A stretch of DNA of 64,000 bases, from contig JASKOT010000011.1 in NCBI GenBank assembly GCA_032158125.1, positions 310,001 to 374,000 on the forward strand. Reading direction: 5' to 3'. The notes under the pieces are model-generated. The model worked only from the letters and a program-made list of their open reading frames with translations. It was not told the origin of the DNA and searched no databases. The translations under genes were made by a program, and so were the position numbers. Shown piece by piece: positions 49,338 through 59,174 of the stretch. Positions within the stretch are counted from its first letter, which is position 1. The number at the start of each line of letters is the position of its first letter. The DNA comes from Papiliotrema nemorosa. Taxonomy: Eukaryota > Basidiomycota > Tremellomycetes > Tremellales > Rhynchogastremaceae.

Positions 49338-49676
49338 GGCAGGCTCGGGCCAGACTTCAATCATCTCGCAAACGAAGCTCGATACGACTCTCGATCTTGC
49401 ACCTCCGGGTCTTTGTGAAACGTCCGCGGCCAGACTTCTTCTTCAGTCGCGCAGCGACAGGAGTAAAAACCGCCAGTCCTCGGAACAATTGCGCGGCGCC
49501 ATCAACAAGTAGCGGCAGCTCAGTGATCCGTCGAGCTCATTGCAGAGACTGAAGAAAAGAGGGTCCCAAAGCCTCGCTAGTGGAAGCAGATTGATCACAC
49601 AATTGACAAGATGCATTTTTAAACAGTAATTGACACCTGATCGTCATTCATTCCTGACAAATCCCATCCCGCCGAT
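49338..49676. other. Intergenic between convergent genes, no gene seen
   Basis: 339 bases with the 3' ends of the OXLD1-type gene and IDH1. Confidence 0.6.
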
Positions 49677-51317
49677 CTAGAGATCCAATCGGTTAATGAT
49701 AGCCTTGGTAACATCGGTCGTGCTAGAGTTTCCTATCTCATCAGTATCACAATACACGCGCACGGTGGAAACGTACCGCCAAGATCGGCAGTTCGGACTT
49801 TGCCTTCTGAGACGAGATCGTATGTGGCCTTGGCGATGGCGTTGGCTTGGAGGTCGAGGTTGAGGTGTCGGAGCATCATGGTAGCGGAAAGGATGAGGGC
49901 GGTAGGGTTGGCCTTGTTGGTACCCATGATGTCCTGGATATTAGCAACGTCCTTTGGCGGGACACTGTGATGGCTCACCTTTCCGACGTGTCGGCATCCA
50001 GGCTCGAAGAGAGCGTATTCCTGATTTTCAGCTGGATCAGAGATGAATGTGCGAGGGGCAGCTCACCCGACCAAAGTTGCATCCGGGAACAACACCTGGT
50101 CCACCGACCAGTGCGGATCCAATGTTACCACAGATGTTACCGTACAACTATGAATCAGCTGGAGCACGACACATTCGCGTTTAGTAACTGACGTTGGGCT
50201 AAGAAATGTCAGCTAGAAGTCACATTGTATTACTAGCACAACTCACCATGACCATGACGTCGAATTGTTGAGGCTTCGACACGAGCTGCATGGAAGTGTT
50301 GTCGACGATCATGCTGTCGAATTTGATTCCAGTGTGACCGTACTCTTGCTCGGCGATTCGTTTACAAGTGTTCAAAAAGAGACCGTCACCGAGTTTCATG
50401 ATGTTGGCCTTGTGGACACAGGTGACTTTCTGACACGGTCAGCAAAGTTCCAGAGCAAGTTCTTCCTTCCCGAAAATTCATGAATGCAATGAGGCGGTGT
50501 GTATGTATGATGCTCACCTTTCGGTTGTTCTTGATAGCAAAGTCAAAGGCGAATCGGGCGATTCGCTCAGCCTTGGCCTTTGTTGAGATCTTCAACGACT
50601 CGACAACACCAGGGTAAGACTGGTGCTCCATACCCGAGTACTCTCCTTCCGTGTTCTCTCGGATGATAGCGAAATCGACATTGTCGTGTCGGGTTTTGAC
50701 ACCTGGAAGCGATTTACAAACAACGACCGAGGCGTAGATGTCGAGTGTTTGTCGGAGAGCAACGTTCCACGAGTTGTGTCCTTTGTTGTCGACAGGAGTA
50801 AAGAGGATACCTGGGATTCAGCCCCCGTCTTTGGAGTGTAAAGAGTACTGACCCTTGAGTCCGACCTTGTTTCGCTTGAGACTCTCCATGGCTTGTTGGA
50901 AAAGCTCCTCTCCTTGGTCTGTCTCCCCGGAAACATCGTATTGCTCCCATTGAACGGGAACCTTGGCAGCTTCAAAGATCTCCTTGACACTGTCCGCTAC
51001 TTCATTTCCGATACCATCACCAGGCACGAGGGTGACTGTGTATTTGCCTACATGTTAGCGACATATATCCACAACAGTGTTTTGCGCGTACCGCCGAATT
51101 TCGAGGGGACCTGTCCGTCAGCTGAGCACCACCTTGAGTGAAATATAACTCACTCGGTGAGACTCGACAGTGGCCATACATCTAGCGGCGTTTTGCTACT
51201 TGTCAACACCCGCACCGCACTTTTGACAGAGTGTGAACAGGGGAAATGACGTACAGAAGATGTTCTCAAGGCTGTTTGCCTGAGGACAGAGGAAGAAGCT
51301 CGGAGACCAGCGATCAT
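49677..51317 (-). CDS. IDH1: NAD-isocitrate dehydrogenase, regulatory-type subunit 1
   Basis: Mitochondrial TCA-cycle enzyme subunit, working as a heteromer with Idh2. Eleven exons (minus): 51317-51255, 51195-51154, 51110-51092, 51047-50853, 50810-50518, 50429-50247, 50198-50193, 50147-50067, 50020-49979, 49933-49777 and 49732-49677; 378 residues. Mitochondrial presequence [20 protein letters not shown]. Core motifs: [73 protein letters not shown] and [18 protein letters not shown]. Exon 7 is a 6-base microexon (Pro-Asn of VMPNLYGNI). Assignment to subunit 1 rather than 2 rests on the overall wording and is fairly but not fully sure. Divergent from a tiny gene at 51580. Confidence 0.93.
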
Positions 51318-51579
51318 CTTGACGTGCGAGTGTTTCTCTTTTGACGTGTAGAGAGAGGGAAGGGAGGGTGGTGAGGTGTGTGGAGAGATGTATCGAGGTG
51401 CAACAGATGGGTGGTGCTGTGAGATGGGTGGGTGGTGTGTTTCGAGGTGTTCATTTTGCAGGCGGCGCGGAGTTGCTCGGCCGATCATCGCCGCCATCCC
51501 TTCCATCCAATCCACTGAATTCTCATACCTATACATTCATACTTCCACACCTGCACAACGATACAAGACAACGGTAACG
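51318..51579. promoter_or_regulatory. Divergent promoter of IDH1 and a small basic protein gene
   Basis: About 260 bases between opposite starts, GT-rich in its first half and CT/CA-rich near 51500-51570. Confidence 0.4.
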
Positions 51580-51838
51580 ATGGGAAGAAGCGCCAAGGTG
51601 TTCAAAAAGCCTACCAAGAAGGAAAAAGCAGTATCGAAAATCACAAAGGCAGCTTCGAAACCTCTCCCTCCTCCGCCTCCCCCACCTGAACCTGTAGTCA
51701 AAGAACAACCTGAAACAACCGCGAGCAAGGCCAAGAAGAGACGATTGATGAGAGCAAAGGTGGAAAAAGTGAGTGGGCAGGAATGGAGCTATAACTGTGA
51801 GGTATTTAGCTGATAAATAGAAAATCGGCAAGGTATAA
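51580..51838 (+). CDS. Small lysine-rich protein of unknown function
   Basis: Exons 51580-51768 and 51821-51838, joined across a 52-base intron (GTGAGT...AAATAG), give 68 residues. The sequence starts MGRSAKVFKKPTKKEKAVSK, has a run of seven prolines in the middle and ends KKRRLMRAKVEKKIGKV. Strong positive charge and short length suggest a nucleolar or ribosome-associated protein, but I recognise no family. If the intron is retained, the frame stops about 14 codons later at 51813. Confidence 0.6.
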
Positions 51839-53112
51839 AATTCATCTCGTTCTTGTCACACCCCCACTTCAACGTGTCTCCGGGGAAGATTGTGCGAGTC
51901 CATCTGTCCGAACGACACTCCGACGCAGGATTCGTCGCTGAAGCTTGCATGTAGGGGAAGAAGGTGCTGTCGGCCCTCTAGAATCGCGAATCACTGAGAA
52001 ATCAACGACTGGCCACTTGTCACTCATCCCTCCCTGGTCCATATCGCATGCGATATATCTACTCCCTCTACTCCTCGTTAGGCTCGTCATGCTTCCTCGC
52101 TTCGAACTTTGACAAGTCCCCGCTGGATCATCCTTTACAGTTCCGAGGTCGACCTTGCCCCCTGGCCGTGATGGATTCGCTCTCGCACAACATTGATACG
52201 CCTTAGACTACTATGGACTGTAGTTCATCTCTGTTGGAAACCATTCAACGTTGTCAATGGGCTCACCAGTTTCCAGCACGAGGATGCACCTTTCCGCTGT
52301 GAGGAGCTCAAGACGAGATTTCGGTGACGTAAAGATCAATGTGGCGAAATGGCCTTTTCGATGGATGGCGAGCATTCTAGCTGAGACGCCGTTTCAGGTC
52401 ATTCAAGGAGACACGAGAGGGTGGTCGCACTACAGGATGATTCTCCCGAATCTCATTAACAACAGAAAGTTCCTCGCCGAGTCTTACTCACATTGTGATC
52501 TCGACTATCGCGCTCAACACCTTTACTTCCAACACCACCTCCAGGTAGAGGCGAAGGATCAAGTACTGCTGCGACGCCCTCCTAGTCGGCCAAAATATTC
52601 GATCCGCCACCTCGGCTCCAGATAGCTTGTCCTCTCTGCATGCATCATTGTCAAATACGGATGACTGGCAATAACAGCTGGTCGCACCTCCCCTTCTCGA
52701 GTGTCGGACGAGACAACGAGTGCACTGAATGGTCCATGGTCTGCATCGATGTGGCGATCCCCTCCCGAATGTCAAGCCTTGTCTACTACAGCTCGTTTAT
52801 TCAGCATCGTTACTGCTCCAAGTGCCTTCCCGCGACTCGTCGTTTGCAAATGAGTGTCTCTATGAATATGCATGAGGGATGTGGAACACGCTAGTCGACC
52901 TTCAGATGGCGTATTTTATCGAATCCTTTGTGGAGCTTCTCCGCTTGCAAGGTGTCTCTCGACTGACGTTCTTTTGTGTGCTCGTTTTTGCGATACAGTA
53001 TACATATGTACATAGGTAAATCATCGACAATAAACCCAAAGAGATATTTCTTGCCACTATACTGTAACTACCCTGCTACAAACTCATAATACCTCACATC
53101 ATACCGAACCAG
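51839..53112. other. Gene-poor stretch, no supported gene
   Basis: About 1.3 kb. The longest ORF (52251-52625 plus, 124 codons) has no recognisable motif and no intron signals that extend it. It could hold a lineage-specific gene, non-coding RNA or decayed sequence. Confidence 0.5.
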
Positions 53113-53397
53113 ATGTCTGGCAACAAATCGCGGTGCCTGTCAAAGTCCGTATCCACCCTCTATCGTGTCGAAGGAAACGACACAGATCCGCCAGTGGAAG
53201 TCAAGAGTACTTGGTCCAAGACTCTCCCTTCCGCCCCTTCCATCCCTTCCACCCATTTCGATAGTCTTTGTTGCCTCACACAAGACTTTTCCGACGGCTG
53301 GAGGGATATCTTCACCATCGAACGGAACCATCCGAGCTTGATAGACTGGATGGAGAGATCAGAGCGGAATAGCGGACCTGGTTTATTGGGAAGGTAA
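53113..53397 (+). CDS. Small unknown protein, tandem paralogue A (3' structure uncertain)
   Basis: A 94-codon ORF whose text aligns by eye with the ORF at 54126-54545: both begin M-x-N-basic, then have acidic YxxE/GN-DP-PP, a TWS core (VEVKSTWSKT here, IIETTWSTT there), an SDG block and a final ITDW/LIDW block (SDGWRDIFTIERNHPSLIDW against SDGTVESISVDPTDSRITDW). The 3' end is unclear. GT donors near 53380-53395 could splice to exons around 53422-53460, and another open stretch with a C-terminal frame runs to 53590. No known family. Confidence 0.45.
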   Translation: MSGNKSRCLSKSVSTLYRVEGNDTDPPVEVKSTWSKTLPSAPSIPSTHFDSLCCLTQDFSDGWRDIFTIERNHPSLIDWMERSERNSGPGLLGR

Positions 53398-54125
53398 ACC
53401 ACCTGATTGGTTTTGGCAGACCCGGCATGGGAGCGAGAAAAGACTGACTGGGATAGCCTGTATCGGGCCTGAAATTCGTTTCGACGCAGAATTGGACTGG
53501 CAAGACACCGACAAAGATCATGAGGAAGATTCCACAGCGACTATGTTTCCCGGACCTGTGACTGTCTCTGCTGTTGCCTTGTACGTGTGATTGTTCATTG
53601 TATAGTATAGTTTGTCCATTGCGGACCGACTCGTTGACTATGTGAACAGAACGGGGGCTAGATGTAGACAGACTCTTTTGATCGTTATTAAGCGTGTAGA
53701 ATGCAATTGTGTATCTAATGTACGAACTGTGCAGAGGATGCATACACCGGCGTTGTATGAGCTGGTCTGCGAAGAGAGTCTGTTTCGCGATTACGGGACT
53801 TGATGTACAACACCAGTCGCCGCAACTGCATCACCCGGCCGAAATACTCGCAGCGACGGACACCGAGAGACACGATATCAATGATGAGATGGAGTCCAAG
53901 AGTGGCGCTATCACATCGATCTGGACACGCTAGAAAGTTCGAGCGATTCCAGATTTGCCCTTAAAGTGACCTATCTCACAGCCCTCCTTTGGCGGACTTC
54001 CCTTCCAAATGAAGATGTCTCGATAAGCACTCTTGTTCCATCTGGGCAATACGTATAAAAACCAGGCGAAGAGCTCATACACGTTCCTATCACTTTTTCT
54101 CCCCACGACAGGACGACTTGGCGTC
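53398..54125. other. Region between the two small paralogues
   Basis: May contain downstream exons of paralogue A (an open frame with IGPEIRFDAELDW lies near 53466-53590). Otherwise nothing supported. Confidence 0.4.
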
Positions 54126-54545
54126 ATGCCCAACCGAGCCAAATCATACACCAGTCATGATACTGTGGATGCCTCGTCTTACGAAGGAGACAACGGGGAT
54201 CCTGTCCCTCCATCCATCATTGAGACTACTTGGTCGACAACATCCTCTTCGATTCCCAAGGAACATCGCCACAAGCTAATCAGGCGCTACTCAGACGGGA
54301 CCGTCGAGTCCATCTCCGTTGATCCGACCGACTCGAGAATCACCGATTGGAGCGCTGCCTGCCAGTCATCTCCCGGAAGCGCTCCACCTAGTTTCTTCTT
54401 GGAAGACTGTCTGCCAAAGCATAGAGCGAGATTGAAGAGTGTGTCATATATTGGGGATGGCATTTCCTTCTCCCAGGACTATCAGTGGTGTAACTCAGCG
54501 GGGAGTCTTGTCAGCGGCAAATCTGCGTCAGTGTCCCGCAACTAG
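54126..54545 (+). CDS. Small unknown protein, tandem paralogue B
   Basis: A 139-residue intronless ORF starting MPNRAKSYTSHDTVD. It is Ser/Thr/Asp-rich with the TWS core, then HKLIRRYSDGTVESISVD and SRITDW, and a C-terminal extension (FFLEDCLPKHRARLKSVSYI) not seen in paralogue A. No signal peptide or membrane segment. The paralogy is judged by eye; function is unknown. Confidence 0.5.
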   Translation: MPNRAKSYTSHDTVDASSYEGDNGDPVPPSIIETTWSTTSSSIPKEHRHKLIRRYSDGTVESISVDPTDSRITDWSAACQSSPGSAPPSFFLEDCLPKHRARLKSVSYIGDGISFSQDYQWCNSAGSLVSGKSASVSRN

Positions 54546-55260
54546 CGTTCGGCGGGAGCGACTGATATGAAAGAGATTGGTATACACGATGCGTGCATTA
54601 GAATGCAGTATTCCTGCTTGATCAATCCAAATCCGTCGTTGTTTGGCATTTCGCTTGGGCAGTAAACGGCGATATCAGAGTGTCCCATGTGCTCGTCGTG
54701 AATAGTCGTTCAAAGTGGTGTTTTCACCACTTTTCAGCTGTGGTCTTGGAAAGACCCTCGGTTGAACAATCATCGAGAGCCACCTGCCAACCTCTTTTCG
54801 CCTTGTGCTTCCCTTCTATCTCTACGTGGATCTGCATCACCATCCCTCCAAGCCTCCACTTTTGTATCGCGCGAGTGACCGTTCATCCTTGGGACTCGAC
54901 CGATGATCAAGCCTGAGTTTGTCCGATGGGGAGTTTCGTAATTATCAGGGCATGTATTAGTACCTTCGCGGGGGGAAATCGCGCCTCTGTAAGGTGTCTA
55001 GCTAGAACTGGAGCCTGGATGAATACTGGAGATAGGTAGATGATTCTCTAGCAGCGTACGCCCGAAAAAGTGGGTGACGTCTGGTGTGTTTCATGTTTGC
55101 CGACAAACGCGTTTTGATCATCTTTCCCCTTCACCTTCTCGTTCATCATTCACCATCCATCTCGACCATCCACACCTTCTATCCAACAGGATTTCCAGTC
55201 ATCTCACATTTACAGAGGGCAAGTGACTGCTCTGCAGAGTATGTGCACGTAGAACCAAAC
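54546..55260. other. Intergenic upstream of the second F-box-like gene, no gene seen
   Basis: About 715 bases. Short ORFs lack features. The last 150 bases are CT/CA-rich as in other promoters of the window. Confidence 0.5.
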
Positions 55261-55287
55261 ATGGCTGACGATAAGAAGAACGTGTAG
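55261..55287 (+). other. Possible upstream ORF (8 codons)
   Basis: ATG at 55261 opens MADDKKNV then TAG at 55285, ending 11 bases before the main ATG at 55299. If it lies in the mRNA leader it could reduce translation of the F-box-like protein. Transcription start is not known. Confidence 0.35.
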
Positions 55288-55298
55288 GACCCATCAAA

Positions 55299-56462
55299 AT
55301 GCCACATCAACCTCTTCCTTCCCCTCTTCCTTCCCCTCTTCCTTCCCCTCTTCCTCCCACAGACCTTTCCCCAGTCAGCCTTACCCCAGTCACACTTTCA
55401 CCTCGCTCGAAGGTACTCGGCAACCCCGACCTTCTCCATCGAATCGTCTCATCCCTCGGGAGAAGGACTCGGTTCGCATGTTTGACTGTCAACAAGGCGT
55501 TTTATAACGAGGCGGGACCGTTGTTGTACCACACCATCACTATCTCATGCTCCGAGGACTTGAAGAAGCTGTATAAACTCTTCGTCGCAGGCAACCGACC
55601 GGCACGATCGACCAAGAAGGGCCCCATTGCCACACTCCCCTTGCTGGCACATACCCAACATCTTTGGCTTTCCCCTCTTTACGAGATTTCGCTGAAAGCA
55701 ACGAAGAAGATGCTTCAAGCCTTGTTTCCTCGTGGGATCACGCTATTGGAGCTTGCAAAATGCTGGTGTGAAGATCGGAAATCCGTGACTTGTCTGTACC
55801 AGTCAATCAAGTGGCTCATGCCCGTTCACATCGATGTTGGCAGACTCTATGCGAGGGATCACCTTTATTGCGGGTTCCATGGCGTTGCCCCTCAGAAGGG
55901 TCTTGCAAAGATCAGCTGCTGCCTCAGCTGCTTGGACATAGCGGTCGATTTCCCGTTCGGGGAGAGCCTGTTGGGGCCCTCAATTGTCAAGGCGGATGCA
56001 GAAATCTACATACAGCTCGTCGACGGGATATTCATTAACACCCTGGATTTGAATTACCTTGTCAACCGGTTGGTGATGCTGTTGAAAGATTGTATCACTC
56101 CCTGCACGCTCACGATGGCACCGGTAATCGTAAAACGCCAATTTGAGGGTCAACACGTGAAGATCCTCTACCAATCGAAGTCGATCGAGCCCGGCTTTGA
56201 CCTCTCCGATGCCATTCGTAGTAGAGTCGGACCCACGCGGGGTGAAGGCAGTCTTGTCTTCAAAAATGACGCCACAATTACGCCGTACCAGTACGAGGCG
56301 TTCTCCAGCGAGCCCCACAAGCGAATTGTCGGATTTTACGGTACCTGGGTCGCGTAAGTAGTCTGCAGTGCATGTATAAAGAGCTGATCCATGAACAGTT
56401 CTACCTGTCCCTGGACCGACGACGAGCCCCATAAGGGCTTAAAATCAGTCTACCTCGAATAA
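55299..56462 (+). CDS. F-box-like protein (paralogue of the gene at 7 kb)
   Basis: Exons 55299-56353 and 56399-56462 give 372 residues. After a repeated LPSP leader, an F-box-like region reads NPDLLHRIVSSLGRRTRFAC then LTVNKAFYNEAGPLLYHTIT (about residues 45-90). The rest is divergent and Cys/Leu-containing (KISCCLSCLDIAVDF). The last intron falls just after GTWV, phase 2, before a 64-base exon ending KSVYLE, exactly as in the gene at 6984-8404 (after GNWV). Likely an SCF adaptor with unknown target. Fungal F-box families of this sort often expand and diverge quickly. Confidence 0.72.
55311..55358 (+). repeat. 12-bp tandem repeat inside the F-box-like gene
   Basis: CCTCTTCCTTCC repeats about four times, the last copy slightly changed, encoding Pro-Leu-Pro-Ser units at residues 5-20. 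Unit length is a multiple of three, so copy changes keep the frame. Confidence 0.9.
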
Positions 56463-57357
56463 CATTTCCGGGCCCAGTGATTGCAAAACTGATCGTGAAA
56501 GGCCCCTTTGTAAGCAGCCGTCACCTGAAGGCGTGGAAATTGACTCCATTAGGCAGGTTGTATTGCAAAAATCGACAAACTTTTACGATATGTACACAAT
56601 CATCGTCCACACTGGTATCCGCAATACAGGATGTGCTTTATTATGAGCCAGGCTATGAGCAGACCTGGCGAGGGCAGGGTCACTCCGAGAACATTCCCTC
56701 ACAGAAGTGGGATACTGTACCTTGCACAAGGGTCCGCCTACTGTGCATCTGGCAACCCTTAGACGCTTATCCCGCTCGTAGGCAAATGCAAAGTCACCCT
56801 GAAGCAGCCCATACAAGCAGTAGAGGGCAGCATCGCCGAGCTAGATCGAGCCTTAGCATACTGACGGATGGCTCGGATGACTCTAACTCTGATACCGATC
56901 AAGGTCGATTTCGGTGCTGGTCTCATCGCGGGGTCGCAAATGATGTGGGATGCGAAGGAAACGCCAACAACCCACACCGGGCTCAGGAGGTCTGAGTCGG
57001 TCACGATCAGGACGCATATGATTTTGACTGCCTTAGTCGATGAGAGTTGCGTGGATCGGCAGCTCTGACAAAGGGTACGTCCTCGTATAAGCGGCACAAT
57101 GCGCGAGTAGTCATCCTGCAGTGGAATCAAAAGCCGACCCGAGTCAAACTGTCCGACATCTCGCTTCTTCAACATGAAGCCACTCATCTGGTGTGTACCG
57201 CTGAGGACTGCAAAAAGATTCAACCTCTCGAGACTTAATTTTGTCGTCTTGCACTGTCCTTTAGCATTTTCTACATACTTCCTCCTTATTATACTGTGTG
57301 ATGAACTCCCTACTGTACGATAGCTTCTGACCGCGGATCCCTTGCTGAACATCCTGC
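56463..57357. other. No supported gene; weak ORFs only
   Basis: About 900 bases between convergent genes. Overlapping ORFs (56477-56995 and 56868-57068 plus, 57385-56759 minus) compete with one another and none shows motifs or splice structure I can defend. Confidence 0.45.
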
Positions 57358-58410
57358 TTAGTGGTGCTTGTCCTCCTTTGACCAATCGTAATCTTTGTGG
57401 TCGTCACCTTTCGACCAGTCCTCGTGGTCGTCTCCGGGGTACTCATCCGCCCATTTGACGACTTTCAACTGACCTCGGATCGCACCTGCAGTGTACTCTG
57501 CAGTATGTGTATCAGCGAAGAATCCCGTAGGATCAGTCTCGAGTCGAGCGATAGTGAAGCCCGCGGCAGTGTCGGCTGATCGTCAGACCCGTCACTCTCT
57601 TACTCTTCTCGTGAGGGACTTACTACCGTTGTTGACGACTCCAGTGGTGAAAGGACCTTTGATACATCCGTACGAGTATCTCAACTCGAGTTCTCCATCT
57701 TCACCTGGAGTGGCAGGCTCTGGGTTGGGGAAAGCGAGTCGAGGTGGACCGGCGGATCCCTTGGCGGCTTGATGAATGTGAGTAGCGGTTTTGGCAGGTG
57801 AAGAATAGTCTCCGGTAATGTACGCCGTGATGTTCTACTATCAGCCCATTCCACCTCACGAGACCAGTGGACCGCAAGATGTCGCAGGATGATAGAGGGA
57901 GGTCAGAGTTGGGACTCACGTAGCAAATCACATCGTCGACAGAGTTGAGACCGAATGCAAACGTCCCGAATCCACCTGGTAATCCAGGGACAGCCGTCTG
58001 ATTATTGTTGATGATCGTGTCGGGCGATGCGTAGGCTACAGCGAAAGACGTAAAGTACTCTGGATAATTATCAACCGAAGAATCTCTGAACCAGGCTGTC
58101 CCATCGGTGTACTCGTGTTGGTCGTCGTATTTCCACGAGGGGTGGGTGTAGTATTTGGAAGAAGGTCGATAGTATGGTTTCCAATCTTTTGCCGAGGCAG
58201 AGTGAGACCATCCGTCATCTATCATCAGCCCATTTTCCAAGAACGAGAGTGTATAGAGGGTAGATGTAAGGGGTGGGGGTGTCAGGAGCCGGACGCACCA
58301 TGATGGTCTGACCAATCTTTTGAATCATTCTCCCGTTCAGTCCATCGGGTAGGAGCAGAAGCTACGAGAAGAGGCAAGACGGCCAACAAAGCAGTAGAGG
58401 TGGACAACAT
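57358..58410 (-). CDS. Secreted CHRD-domain protein with acidic tail
   Basis: Exons (minus) 58410-58299, 58218-57920, 57834-57624 and 57575-57358 give 279 residues. A clear signal peptide (MLSTSTALLAVLPLLVASA, cut near 19) is followed by a Trp/Tyr/Asp-rich segment. The CHRD domain reads GGFGTFAFGLNSVDDVICYN, ITAYITGDYSS, ATHIHQAAKGSAGPPRLAF and GCIKGPFTTGVV, with FFADTHTAEYTAGAIRGQL as its closing strand. The C-terminus repeats Asp, His, Trp and Lys (GDDHEDWSKGDDHKDYDWSK), which could bind metal. CHRD proteins are extracellular and mostly of unknown function in fungi. No GPI-anchor signal is visible at the C-terminus. Confidence 0.85.
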
Positions 58411-59174
58411 GGTGTGTGGTGTAAAGTTGGAAAGACTATAGAGTACTCGGGGATTAGCAAACGGACAAGGCTTTATACCTCGACATCTGATCAATTGCAA
58501 TACTGGACCAAAGGCTTGGTACGGTCAATGGCATCATCCGTGACTCGTGCCATCCCTCCCGGAACCCGAACCGTAGTGTTCATCGCCTGAGACTCATTAT
58601 GATCGCTCTGCCCTAGTAGGAGAAAATGTCCAGCCAAGGATATACCAAGCTACTCGAGAATCATCCCAACGTAGTAGGGGGTATGAATCAAAAATGGGGC
58701 CACACCCAAAGTGGTTATCGATAAGAAACCCAAGAAAGACCACACCCTCTGATCATCCGCCACTTTCGCTCATCGGTGCCGTAATATCCGGGAAGAGACT
58801 TGGCGTTTCTCTCTCGATCACTCTCGTACAATGATTCAGCCAAGCATCTGTATGCATCTCGAGTCTGCCCAGTCTCCCGGAACGTGCTGCTCACTCGAAG
58901 TCACCGTGGCCTCGTGCAAAGCCCGAACAACTCACACCTTTGGCTGGGCGTCACGTCGGTGGCTTCCACCACGCGGGGCCGATGTTTGATCCCGGTGCCC
59001 AGAGATTCCAGTAATTAGTAGGCCTATCCAAGAGTTACATTTCGCAGCGCATGACGATTTCATCACCTGGTTACCTTATTGTCCCCATACATGTCGTTAC
59101 ACCTTGCATTACTATTGCACAGCCCGGCAGCGGTGGAATGGATGTCTTGAACCATCGCGATCACCCTCGCTCGA
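58411..59174. other. CHRD gene promoter and SIR2 3' flank, no gene seen
   Basis: 764 bases. A few short ORFs; I looked for a tRNA near 58950 and could not fold one. Confidence 0.5.

Noticed and set aside
52251..52625. 124-codon plus-strand ORF in the gene-poor stretch
   Set aside because: No recognised family, no resemblance to the neighbouring small paralogues, and length is within what chance allows in this GC range.
56759..57385. 208-codon minus-strand ORF
   Set aside because: Residue composition looks random, no motif, overlaps competing plus-strand ORFs and has no splice context. I left the region as unassigned.
58860..59015. Possible tRNA gene near a GATCCCGGTGCC segment
   Set aside because: I could not assemble an acceptor stem, D-arm and anticodon arm around the T-loop-like bases on either strand.
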